60,001 nucleotides of DNA from Mariniphaga sp. GTDB taxonomy: Bacteria; Bacteroidota; Bacteroidia; Bacteroidales; Prolixibacteraceae. This document shows, in pieces, positions 52,475 through 60,001 of the stretch; positions within the stretch are counted from its first letter, which is position 1; each line of letters begins with the position of its first letter. Position numbers and translations under genes: made by a program. The notes beneath the pieces are model-generated. The model made no database searches. It had not been told where the DNA came from and saw only the letters and a program-made list of their open reading frames with translations. The stretch covers positions 1 through 60,001 of the forward strand of contig JAHYIT010000016.1 of the NCBI GenBank assembly GCA_019429205.1. Direction: 5' to 3'.

Positions 52475-53300
52475 CCCTTAAAATTTTATCCAATTCTTCA
52501 ATTTCCGGCCTTGCCCTGTTTTCAATCACTTCAACGTGTGACAGGTTTTTAAAATCGACCGATAATTTCACTTGTATGGAATAGTAATTTTCACCATCGG
52601 GCTCAGAAAAACCGTTAATAGTTCCCACAAGAATTCCTTCAGGAAAAATGGATGAATAACCACTGGTTTCAACCGTATCACCAATCGCGACATCAACGTG
52701 CAACGGAATTTCAGAAAGGATTGCTGTGCGGTAATCCGTTCCCTGCCAGATTAACGACCCGTAGTAACCGTTTTTTTTCAATTTGGCCGAAATACTCCAG
52801 CGTTGGTTCAGCAACGATAATCCCATGGAATAAGATTCAGAAACCTGGCCGACAACTCCAACAATTCCGCTGGACGAAATAATTCCCATATCGGGTTTTA
52901 TACCGTGCCTGCTTCCTTTATTCAGGGTAATATAATTGAAAGGCCTGTTCACCGAATTGCTGATAATCTGCGCCGGTATAAACCGGTAAACCGAATCAAA
53001 TGCAGGCAAATTCAGAAAAATGATATCGGTATTGTCCGTAAAATCCGGTTTATTTTCAAGTAACATTCTAAGCCGGGCATTTTCCTGCGCAAGTTCACGG
53101 TTAATTTTCGTCAATCCAAAATAGCCGGTAACCGACTGGTAAATCGTGTAAACTTTCCCGGTTACCCGGTTTGCCGAATTCAGGTATGTTGCCTTTTGAA
53201 AACTGTTGTAATTAAAAACCATTGCCAAGGCAAGAGTTTCCAACAGAATAAAAAGCACAAAAGCATGGTTTTTCAGCAAATACCTGATTAGGCTTCTCAT
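52455..53300 (-). CDS. mreC: Rod shape-determining protein MreC
   Basis: A 281-residue protein: one N-terminal membrane helix (about 12-30), a short coiled coil (ELAQENARLRMLLENK) and a beta-rich periplasmic domain with PFNYITLNKGSRHGIKPDMG and VVGVVGQVSESYS, the usual MreC features. It links MreB inside to PBP2 and RodA outside. Starts 21 bases after mreB. Confidence 0.93.
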   Translation of the reverse strand: MRSLIRYLLKNHAFVLFILLETLALAMVFNYNSFQKATYLNSANRVTGKVYTIYQSVTGYFGLTKINRELAQENARLRMLLENKPDFTDNTDIIFLNLPAFDSVYRFIPAQIISNSVNRPFNYITLNKGSRHGIKPDMGIISSSGIVGVVGQVSESYSMGLSLLNQRWSISAKLKKNGYYGSLIWQGTDYRTAILSEIPLHVDVAIGDTVETSGYSSIFPEGILVGTINGFSEPDGENYYSIQVKLSVDFKNLSHVEVIENRARPEIEELDKILRDDRQAN

Positions 53301-53321
53301 ATTTTTGTAAAACCCTGAATA

Positions 53322-54344
53322 TTATCTTATCAGGAATGAAAATTTATCTACATTCTTCAACGCAATTCCGGTGCCGCGTACGACAGCACGTAAAGGATCT
53401 TCCGCCACCCTGAAAGGAATACCAATTTTATCGGTTAATCTTTTATCGAGGCCTTTAAGCAACGCGCCACCACCAGCCAGCCAAATTCCTTTGGTAACGA
53501 TATCGGCATAAAGTTCAGGCGGAGTTTGCTCGAGGGCAGCCAAAACTGCCGTTTCAATTTTGGAAATGGATTTTTCAAGGCAGTGCGCAATTTCCTGGTA
53601 GGAAACCGGTACTTCAATGGGAAGTGCAGTCATTTGGTTTGGCCCCTGAACAATAAAATCCGGTGGCGGGTCTTTCAGTTGCGAAAGTGCCGAACCCACA
53701 TGTATTTTAATTTCTTCGGCCGTGCGTTCACCAATTTTAATGTTATGCTGGTGGCGCATGTATTCCATAATATCGGAAGTTAAATCGTCCCCTGCAATCC
53801 GTATAGATTTGTTGGTTACAATTCCACCCAGCGAAATTACGGCAATCTCTGTGGTACCACCGCCAATATCAACCACCATATTTCCTTCGGGTGCTTCCAC
53901 ATCCAAACCGATACCAATGGCTGCTGCAAGCGGTTCGTAAATCATGTAAACTTCCCGGCCACCGGCATGTTCTGCCGAGTCGCGCACCGCACGCACTTCC
54001 ACTTCGGTGCTTCCTGACGGAATACAAATAACCATTTTCAATGCCGGCGAAAACATCCGTGGCTTTTGATTGATCATTTTAATCATGCCCCTGATCATTT
54101 GCTCGGCTGCGTTAAAATCGGCAATCACTCCATCGCGCAGAGGCCTGATGGTTTTTAGGTTCGCATGGGTTTTTCCCTGCATCTGGCGGGCTTTTTCTCC
54201 AATAGCTACCATTTTTTCCGACTTTAAATCGATGGCCACAATGGAGGGTTCATCCACTACAATTTTGTCGTTATGGATGATTATGGTATTGGCTGTTCCC
54301 AGGTCAATGGCAATTTCCTGGGTTAAAAACGAAAATAATCCCAT
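53322..54344 (-). CDS. mreB: Rod shape-determining protein MreB
   Basis: A 340-residue actin-like protein that forms membrane-associated filaments and guides the elongation machinery. Actin-fold motifs are complete: IAIDLGTANTIIIHND (phosphate 1), VVDIGGGTTEIAV (phosphate 2), and the adenosine motif IWLAGGGALLKGLD. Its start is 20 bases after the purH stop. It shares that operon, possibly linking shape-protein expression to growth-related purine synthesis; this is an inference from order. Confidence 0.97.
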   Translation of the reverse strand: MGLFSFLTQEIAIDLGTANTIIIHNDKIVVDEPSIVAIDLKSEKMVAIGEKARQMQGKTHANLKTIRPLRDGVIADFNAAEQMIRGMIKMINQKPRMFSPALKMVICIPSGSTEVEVRAVRDSAEHAGGREVYMIYEPLAAAIGIGLDVEAPEGNMVVDIGGGTTEIAVISLGGIVTNKSIRIAGDDLTSDIMEYMRHQHNIKIGERTAEEIKIHVGSALSQLKDPPPDFIVQGPNQMTALPIEVPVSYQEIAHCLEKSISKIETAVLAALEQTPPELYADIVTKGIWLAGGGALLKGLDKRLTDKIGIPFRVAEDPLRAVVRGTGIALKNVDKFSFLIR

Positions 54345-54364
54345 CTTCTGTAATTAATTATATA

Positions 54365-55954
54365 TCAATGTTTAAAATGTCTTCTTCCTGTAAATACCAT
54401 GGCAATGTCAAATTCGTTGCAGGCATCAATCACTTCCTGGTCGCGAATGCTTCCACCCGGCTCAACAATATATTTCACACCGTATTCATTTGCTGCTTCA
54501 ATACTATCGCGGAACGGAAAAAACGCATCGGAAATAAGCACCGATTCTTCAAGTTTAACGCCTTCTTTCAAATTAAACCGCGGCATAGTCAGGTGGCGTA
54601 AACTGTCGAGCCGGTTGGGCTGCCCCATTCCTGCGCCGGTGAGCCAAAATGCACCGTTTTCCTTTTGGGTAACAATAGCAATGGCATTGCTTTTTAAATG
54701 TTTGCAGGCAGTTACTCCAAACTTTGCCAAATTTATTTTTTCTGAACCGAATTCCTTCACTGTTACTTTTTCAAATTGGGTATCCATCCCTTCATCTTCA
54801 TCCTGAACCAGCATTCCTCCATTAACCGAACGGTACAATTTTTCATTTGTTATTTCCGGTTTAACAGGGGAAACCAGCAGGCGCAGGTTTTTCTTCTTCC
54901 CGAAAACTTCCAGCGCTCCTTCTGTAAATTCAGGAGCAATTATAATTTCCACAAATTTGCTTCCAAACCATTCAGCTACTTCATTGGTCACAGTTTCGGT
55001 AAAACAAATAATGCTTCCAAATGCACTGATTGGATCGCCTGCCCAGGCCAGGTCAAGCGATTCAAGGATATTCCCTGTAACAGCAAGACCGCATGGATTT
55101 AGGTGCTTAATAACCGAAACGGCCACCTTATTTTCGATATGGGTAACCGAATGGAATGCATCGCTGGCGGCTTTCCAGGCGGCATCGGCATCAAGCATAT
55201 TGTTGTATGAAAGTGCCTTTCCCTGAAGCACCTGGGCATTGGCCAGAGTTACTTCTGAAGGAACATTACTGAATTTGTAAAAAGTTGCCTTTTGATGTGG
55301 ATTCTCTCCGTAGCGGAGTACCTGCCCTTTATTAAGGCTGATTCGTTCTGCATCGTTTCCCTCGCCGTTAAAATAGCTGAAAATGGCGGCATCGTAATGC
55401 GATGAAACCGAAAAAGCTTTTCCGGCAAACCACTTGCGATCTTCTTTCGAAGTTTCTCCGTTCTTTTCATTCAGTAATTCCAACAGGGGTTGATATTCAT
55501 TTTGAGACGGAACAATCACCACATCTTTAAAATTTTTAGCTGCTGCCCGAATGAGTGAAATACCACCAATATCAATTTTTTCAATAATATCCTGTTCAGA
55601 GGCACCCGAAGCAAGGGTGCTTTCGAACGGGTATAAATCCACAATCACCAAATCAATTTCAGGAATGGCGTACTCGGTTAACTGGCTTACATCACCCTGG
55701 TTGTTGCGGCGCGATAAAATGCCTCCAAAAATTTTTGGGTGCAGAGTTTTTACACGACCCCCTAAAATGGAGGGGTAACCGGTAAGGCTTTCAACCGATA
55801 TTACCTGAACACCCAGCGATTCAATAAAACTTTTGGTTCCACCGGTGCTGATTAATTGAACACCTAATTCGTTTAACCGTTTTATTATCTCATCGAGGTT
55901 TTCTTTGTGGTAAACCGAAACAAGGGCGGTCTTAATTTTTTTATTATCAGCCAT
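54365..55954 (-). CDS. purH: Bifunctional AICAR transformylase / IMP cyclohydrolase
   Basis: A 529-residue enzyme that catalyses the last two steps to IMP. N-terminal MGS-like cyclohydrolase domain (residues 1 to about 190) with LISTGGTKSFIESLG and GGRVKTLHPKIFGGIL; C-terminal transformylase with RYGENPHQKATFYK, KHLNPCGLAV and QPNRLDSLRHLTM. Complete. First gene of the unit that continues into mreB, mreC, mreD, mrdA and rodA. Confidence 0.97.
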   Translation of the reverse strand: MADNKKIKTALVSVYHKENLDEIIKRLNELGVQLISTGGTKSFIESLGVQVISVESLTGYPSILGGRVKTLHPKIFGGILSRRNNQGDVSQLTEYAIPEIDLVIVDLYPFESTLASGASEQDIIEKIDIGGISLIRAAAKNFKDVVIVPSQNEYQPLLELLNEKNGETSKEDRKWFAGKAFSVSSHYDAAIFSYFNGEGNDAERISLNKGQVLRYGENPHQKATFYKFSNVPSEVTLANAQVLQGKALSYNNMLDADAAWKAASDAFHSVTHIENKVAVSVIKHLNPCGLAVTGNILESLDLAWAGDPISAFGSIICFTETVTNEVAEWFGSKFVEIIIAPEFTEGALEVFGKKKNLRLLVSPVKPEITNEKLYRSVNGGMLVQDEDEGMDTQFEKVTVKEFGSEKINLAKFGVTACKHLKSNAIAIVTQKENGAFWLTGAGMGQPNRLDSLRHLTMPRFNLKEGVKLEESVLISDAFFPFRDSIEAANEYGVKYIVEPGGSIRDQEVIDACNEFDIAMVFTGRRHFKH

Positions 55955-55979
55955 TTATTTCTTTTTTCAAATTCGTTTG

Positions 55980-55987
55980 CAAAGATA
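55980..55987 (-). promoter_or_regulatory. Promoter of the purH-mreB operon
   Basis: On the minus strand this reads TATCTTTG, a full match to TAnnTTTG, followed by a C. It lies 26 bases before the purH start. A clear TTTG -33 box is not found. It would drive the whole six-gene shape unit. Confidence 0.5.
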
Positions 55988-56135
55988 GAAAATTCAAAGC
56001 ATATCCTGTTATGCAACAGAATTTTATCTGATGAAAGAAAAATAGAAAGTTTATTTTCGGAATCAAAGCGGAAATTGTAATCCTTAAGAAAAATTAACAC
56101 TAATAGATGAAAGATTAATTTGAAGGAAACATTTA

Positions 56136-57389
56136 ATGTTGCTTGCACGACTGATATTTGAAAGTTTCTCCTTTGCTTTTAATGCTTTAAAAGCAAACAG
56201 GTTGCGAACATTCCTTTCACTTTTGGGAATTACCATTGGTATTTTTGCCATTATTTCTGTTTTTACGGTAATCGACTCACTTGAACGTTACATTCGAGAA
56301 AGCCTGAATGCACTAGGCAGCAACATGGTTTACATTCAGAAATGGCCCTGGACACCACCCGAAGGAGAAACCGAATATCCGTGGTGGAGATACCTGAACC
56401 GCCCGGTTCCTCAATTGGAAGATGTGGATGAAATTTTGCGGCGGGGTTCATCTTTCCAAAGTGCAGCTTTTTTTTACGGATTTAACCGCACGGCCCAATA
56501 TGCAAGCAACCAGTTAGACAATGCAACGGTATTGGCAACAACTTACGATTTGCTTGATGTTTGGAACCTGGAACTGTCCGATGGCCGCTATTTTACTGAA
56601 AGTGAAATGCTGTCGGGCGCACCGCTAACCTTAATTGGAGCGGTAATTGCCGAAAAACTTTTCCCCGGGCAAAACCCAGTTGGAGAATTTATAAAAATAC
56701 AGGGATTCCGGTTTCAGGTGATTGGCATTTATAAAAAAACCGGGCAGGACATGTTTGGCACCAGCATGGACAATTACATTCACATCAGTGTCATCAAATC
56801 GTTTTACATGTTGGATGTGCGAAACCGAGACATGAACCAAAGAATTTGTGTAAAAGCCAAACCCAATGTGGATCAGGCACGGTTTATTGCTGAGTTGGAA
56901 GGCGTTATGCGAAGCATCAGGCGGCTGAAACCCCTGGAAGAGAATAATTTTGCCATGAACGAAGTGAGCCTCATTTCAAACCAGTTCGATCAGTTTTTTA
57001 TCGTGTTTAACATGGCTGGCTGGATAATCGGCGGTTTTTCCATAATCGTGGGTGGTTTCGGCATTGCCAATATTATGTTTGTTTCGGTAAAAGAACGCAC
57101 AAAAATTATCGGGATTCAAAAATCGCTGGGCGCCAAAAAATATTTCATATTGCTTCAATTTATTTTTGAAGCGGTGGTGCTTTCAATAATTGGCGGCATT
57201 GTGGGGCTGATTCTGATTTTCATCGGAACCCAAATTGTAAGTTACGCCACTGAATTTACCATCATTTTAACGGCAGGCAACATTGTTACCGGACTGATGA
57301 TTTCAAGCGTAATTGGTTTTATTGCCGGGCTGATGCCGGCACGGGCGGCTGCAAAATTAAATCCGGTGGAGGCGATGAATGCAGTGTAA
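56136..57389 (+). CDS. ABC transporter permease, MacB/FtsX type, second copy
   Basis: A 417-residue protein with the same layout as the one at 3117-4364: N-terminal membrane helix (about 24-46), a periplasmic domain, and three C-terminal helices with VSVKERTKIIGIQKSLGAKK as the coupling segment. Sequence identity to the first copy looks low outside the membrane parts. No ATPase or fusion protein adjacent. Divergent from purH, with 181 bases between. Confidence 0.9.
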   Translation: MLLARLIFESFSFAFNALKANRLRTFLSLLGITIGIFAIISVFTVIDSLERYIRESLNALGSNMVYIQKWPWTPPEGETEYPWWRYLNRPVPQLEDVDEILRRGSSFQSAAFFYGFNRTAQYASNQLDNATVLATTYDLLDVWNLELSDGRYFTESEMLSGAPLTLIGAVIAEKLFPGQNPVGEFIKIQGFRFQVIGIYKKTGQDMFGTSMDNYIHISVIKSFYMLDVRNRDMNQRICVKAKPNVDQARFIAELEGVMRSIRRLKPLEENNFAMNEVSLISNQFDQFFIVFNMAGWIIGGFSIIVGGFGIANIMFVSVKERTKIIGIQKSLGAKKYFILLQFIFEAVVLSIIGGIVGLILIFIGTQIVSYATEFTIILTAGNIVTGLMISSVIGFIAGLMPARAAAKLNPVEAMNAV

Positions 57390-57435
57390 TCAGGACAAGT
57401 CATGTTATAGTTCAAAGTCGAAACCGCCCCACGAG

Positions 57436-57604
57436 ATTTGGAGGTGTACCCGGAAACACAACTGTTAAAAACAAAACAAAGCGGCCTGCGCGGGAAATGC
57501 GCCAGTATACAAACCGCAGGCTGGAAAGACGGCGTTTACATTGTGCGTGTGAACTATACTACAACCATGAAATTTTAACAGGGAAGCTGGTGGTGAAAAG
57601 GTGA
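57436..57604 (+). pseudogene. Remnant of a T9SS type A sorting tail
   Basis: Three frames must be joined to read it: frame 1 gives DLEVYPETQLLKTKQ (57436-57480), frame 0 gives SGLRGKCASIQTAGWKDG and VYIVRVNYT (57480 to about 57566), frame 2 gives EILTGKLVVKR and then TGA (57569-57604). The pieces GWKDGVYIVRV and LTGKLVVK are typical of the C-terminal sorting domain of proteins secreted by the type IX system in Bacteroidota. The rest of the gene is missing and two frameshifts break it, so this is debris of a lost secreted protein. Confidence 0.75.
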
Positions 57605-57613
57605 CTCAGCATT

Positions 57614-57643
57614 AACCCTGACGGGGCTTGAAGCCCCGAGGGT
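57614..57643. repeat. Perfect hairpin in intergenic debris
   Basis: AACCCT pairs with AGGGTT around the stem CGGGGCTT-GAAGCCCCG. No following T run, so not a simple terminator. It may be a small repeat element. The interval 57390-58180 holds this, the T9SS remnant and the tandem repeats below, and no gene I can support. Confidence 0.6.
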
Positions 57644-57689
57644 TAAATAAACCCGCATTCGAAAAACAGCTATAAAGTACCGCCTTTAA

Positions 57690-57771
57690 TTTTCACAGCA
57701 CAAAATTTTATTTTCACAGCACAGGATGAAAATTTTCACTGCATAGAATTTTTTTTTCACGGCATAAAATT
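57690..57771. repeat. Four degenerate tandem repeats
   Basis: Units TTTTCACAGCACAAAA, TTTTCACAGCACAGGA, TTTTCACTGCATAGAA and TTTTCACGGCATAAAA are spaced by about 20-30 bases. They may be protein binding sites or decayed repeats. There is no gene directly next to them on either side. Confidence 0.55.
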
Positions 57772-58180
57772 GAAGAAAAAGAATAAGCGAGCCAGATTTG
57801 GTTTTCAATAAACAAAAAACCATCCAAATTGGGTCAGCTAAGTCATACCAAAAGTTATTTGCTTTAGTTCAGCCTGTTCAGTAACATAAAAATTTATTGA
57901 ACTTTTTACGCAACCTTTTTATACCTTGGCTCATCTTAACCAAAAACGAAATATTTAAACCTGCAAAAAATGAAACGCGGCCCGACAAAAAAACTGAAAA
58001 ACGTTCCCGGACGGTAACCAGGTTACAACGCCCGGCGCCTCAAATACAACCCATTCTAAATGCTCTTCTACCTGGTAACTTTCTGTTACCTCGAATACGA
58101 AAATTAGTTTTAAAAGTCACCGGTTTGAAACTCGTGGCTCAAAGCGAATAGCTAAAACAAAAAAATCAATCAGAACTAAG

Positions 58181-58813
58181 ATGAAACGCTTTATTACCTT
58201 TAAAATTTTTCTATTAGTATTTAATACCATAGTTTATTCCCAGGAAAAATTTGAAAAATTTACATTTAGTGCCGGATTAACGCTCCCTGTACCCATAGCT
58301 ACCAGTAATTATTACAGTTTACTAGATTATGAAATTGAATTTTTAATGAATTTCAAATTTCTTGGAAATACCAAATTATCTACCGGACTGGGATTTCAAT
58401 ATGGTGAACATGTTACACAAGAGGAAGTGGGCTGGCTAACAATGGTAAACGGAAAACCAAATGTTTATAAGGGTATTGGGTATTGGAATCTTGATTTTTT
58501 GAGTGCTGAAATTCCTGTAATTTTTACAATACCTTTTAATAAAGCTTTTTTTGATTCATATTTAGCAGGTTTTAGCTTTGGAAAATATTGGAATACTAAC
58601 CTTACGAGGACAAATATTCCTGAAAATCTTCAAATAAAAATCAATAAAACCTACATGGATTTTAATCTGGGAGTAAAGAAAAACCTTTACCAATCCGAAA
58701 AATTGACAATAAATCTGTCTCCAATTTTAGGCTACCTTGTTTATTTATCTGATTACAATGACTGGCAAAAAGATTATATTTTTTCCCAGATAAAATTCAA
58801 TTTTAATTTTTAA
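58181..58813 (+). CDS. Small outer-membrane beta-barrel-like protein
   Basis: A 210-residue protein with a signal peptide (MKRFITFKIFLLVFNTIVYSQ), then alternating strands rich in aromatic residues and ending in F (KFNFNF), as usual for outer-membrane barrels. Similar in layout to the OmpW/porin-like Bacteroidota proteins, but I cannot name a family. The GH16 gene starts 11 bases after its stop and is likely co-transcribed. AT content is higher than in the rest of the window, hinting at a recently acquired pair. Confidence 0.75.
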   Translation: MKRFITFKIFLLVFNTIVYSQEKFEKFTFSAGLTLPVPIATSNYYSLLDYEIEFLMNFKFLGNTKLSTGLGFQYGEHVTQEEVGWLTMVNGKPNVYKGIGYWNLDFLSAEIPVIFTIPFNKAFFDSYLAGFSFGKYWNTNLTRTNIPENLQIKINKTYMDFNLGVKKNLYQSEKLTINLSPILGYLVYLSDYNDWQKDYIFSQIKFNFNF

Positions 58814-58824
58814 ACGTTAAAACT

Positions 58825-59847
58825 ATGAACATAAAAAATCGGTTATTATTTATTTTGTTGCTTTTCTCTCACGTAAGCAATGCTCAATTATTCCCATATA
58901 ATCCGCGGGAATGGAATACCAATTGGACTACTACTGAATTTAGTGACTCATTTGATGGAACATTATTAGCGACTGAAAAATGGGATGTTGTAACAAATTT
59001 TGGGAGAGGTCAATGCGTTTTTGTTGATTATCCGGGTGTTACATATTCAGTCGAAAATGGATATCTACATCTAAATATGGTTAATGCTCCTCTCCATTGT
59101 TTTACTGTTGATAGCATTACTAAATGTTACAATTATATATCTGCAGAAATTACATCGAAGGAGCTCTATAAATATGGAATTTACGAAGGACGAATGAAAT
59201 TTGCATATGCAAGAGGTTCGTGGCCGGCTTTTTGGTTTTTTGGCGGTAGCGGAGCTGATGATCCACAGTACAATAATGGTTATGCAAGTGAAATCGATTT
59301 TGCAGAGTATAACTGGTATGTTGAATTGTTTGGGTATGATCCAAAAACGGAACATGTTTTGCACTGGTGGGGGCCTCAAGGAGAATTACCTGTTGAAGGA
59401 AAAACAAAAGAAGAAGCTTCTGTTAATTGGAACTATTGGCATACTTTTAAACTTATTTACACCCCATATTATCTTAAATTTTATGTTGATGGAACTCTGA
59501 ATTGGAATAGATCTAAGTTTTATATTATTAATGGTTCAGGACAACAAGAAGAAATAGATGCAGAAAACATCGATGAATATACTACATATTACGAATACGA
59601 AGGGTTTCCAATGCATGAAGGTAAAATCGCATTATCTCAGCAAGTAGCAGGGAATGTTAATTTTCCTATAACCCCTCAAACATCAATGTTTGACTGGGTA
59701 ACATATAAAAAATTCTTCCTTGCCCCGGAAATAACCTGCCCCAATCTTATTTGTTCCTCTGGTACAGCAACACTTGATGTTGATTCAGAAGCGACGAATA
59801 TAACATGGCAGCTATCTCCATCCAGCTTATTTAGAGTCTGTCTATAA
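58825..59847 (+). CDS. GH16-like glycoside hydrolase, truncated by insertion
   Basis: A 340-residue frame: signal peptide (about 1-20), then a GH16 catalytic domain with the active site E156-I-D158-F-A-E161 (nucleophile, helper and acid), and GSWPAFWFFGG upstream of it. GH16 enzymes cut beta-glucans or galactans such as laminarin, agar or carrageenan. After the domain comes the start of an Ig/PKD-like module (CSSGTATLDVDSEATNITWQL) that stops abruptly at LSPSSLF, followed by five foreign residues (RVCL and stop). The natural protein was probably much longer and carried a sorting tail. The enzyme domain itself is complete. Confidence 0.8.
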   Translation: MNIKNRLLFILLLFSHVSNAQLFPYNPREWNTNWTTTEFSDSFDGTLLATEKWDVVTNFGRGQCVFVDYPGVTYSVENGYLHLNMVNAPLHCFTVDSITKCYNYISAEITSKELYKYGIYEGRMKFAYARGSWPAFWFFGGSGADDPQYNNGYASEIDFAEYNWYVELFGYDPKTEHVLHWWGPQGELPVEGKTKEEASVNWNYWHTFKLIYTPYYLKFYVDGTLNWNRSKFYIINGSGQQEEIDAENIDEYTTYYEYEGFPMHEGKIALSQQVAGNVNFPITPQTSMFDWVTYKKFFLAPEITCPNLICSSGTATLDVDSEATNITWQLSPSSLFRVCL

Positions 59848-60001
59848 ACTATAAATTGTTGATAACTAATTCCCTGTGGGCTTTGGAGCAATTGTTTTTT
59901 TTGTTAAGTTTAAGGAAAAAGTACGATGAGGTTATTTGAAGATTTTAAGATGAAATTTGAAAATCCCGATTGGTCAAGAAGCCCGGAACTGGGACTGATT
60001 G
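59833..60001 (+). mobile_element. Left end of a probable insertion sequence
   Basis: The GH16 gene loses its reading frame at about 59833, where GAGTCTGTCTATAAAC, the kind of end found in insertion sequences, begins. A 76-base frame with an ATG at 59926 runs to the window edge (MRLFEDFKMKFENPDWSRSP). I take it to be the start of a transposase, without recognising the family. The other end and target-site duplication lie outside the window. Confidence 0.55.
59926..60001 (+). CDS. Partial frame, possible transposase N-terminus
   Basis: Twenty-five codons from ATG 59926 to the right edge, after an in-frame stop at about 59911. The peptide (MRLFEDFKMKFENPDWS and so on) has no motif I can assign with certainty. 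It is supported mainly by its position directly after a gene truncation. Confidence 0.4.
   Translation, partial: MRLFEDFKMKFENPDWSRSPELGLI

Noticed and set aside
57897-58151. 84-codon TTG-started frame before the beta-barrel gene
   Set aside because: Its codon use and product show no family match, it has a weak start, and its neighbours do not require it.

Overview
The window looks like a chromosome segment of a Bacteroidota bacterium, probably order Marinilabiliales and near Prolixibacteraceae; the family is an inference from memory of gene content. Visible support: AT-leaning DNA, start sites with no clear Shine-Dalgarno, several promoters of the Bacteroidota type (TTTG, about 20 bases, TAnnTTTG), a spoT-fur-purA block, a DUF4831 protein, a purH-mreBCD-mrdA-rodA block and a remnant of a type IX secretion tail. 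I found no rRNA, tRNA or CRISPR array.

1-5.3 kb: a hairpin-rich leader, gapA, a MenT/AbiEii-type nucleotidyltransferase with a small partner gene between two copies of a palindromic repeat, an orphan MacB-like permease and a pRiA4b ORF-3-like gene. 5.3-14.8 kb: miaA-nudix-glycosyltransferase with overlapping ends, spoT, a Fur-family regulator, purA, a nicotinate phosphoribosyltransferase and a D-threonine aldolase-like enzyme. 14.9-15.9 kb: an Xre/RES toxin-antitoxin pair with an 11-bp direct repeat in front of it.

15.9-22.1 kb (minus strand) is the most interesting region: five genes packed end to end encode a double-cluster ferredoxin protein, a radical SAM enzyme, a DUF116-polyprenyl diphosphate synthase fusion, a small alpha/alpha-toroid protein related to protein prenyltransferase beta subunits, and a class II terpene cyclase with an intact DxDD acid motif. 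I read it as an isoprenoid pathway that makes a chain, modifies it by radical or reductive chemistry and cyclises it. The product is unknown.

22-34.6 kb: a lipoprotein of unknown role, pepD-sbcD-sbcC, a POT peptide transporter, a DUF4831 protein, the bifunctional NAD(P)HX repair enzyme and a response regulator with a C-terminal membrane helix. 34.9-38.2 kb: two large adjacent proteins of unknown family that are diverged paralogues. 38.9-48.5 kb: glycerophosphodiesterase, lipid A-type acyltransferase, an ATP-grasp-like protein, PPK2, a DUF1338 dioxygenase, a PfkB-family protein without its catalytic aspartate, a cyclic-2,3-diphosphoglycerate-synthetase-like GTPase, an ACP phosphodiesterase and a KamA-like radical SAM enzyme. 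48.7-56 kb: the cell-shape operon led by purH. 56-60 kb: a second MacB-like permease, a decayed T9SS tail, repeats, a small beta-barrel protein and a GH16 hydrolase whose reading frame is cut off by what looks like an inserted element running off the right edge.
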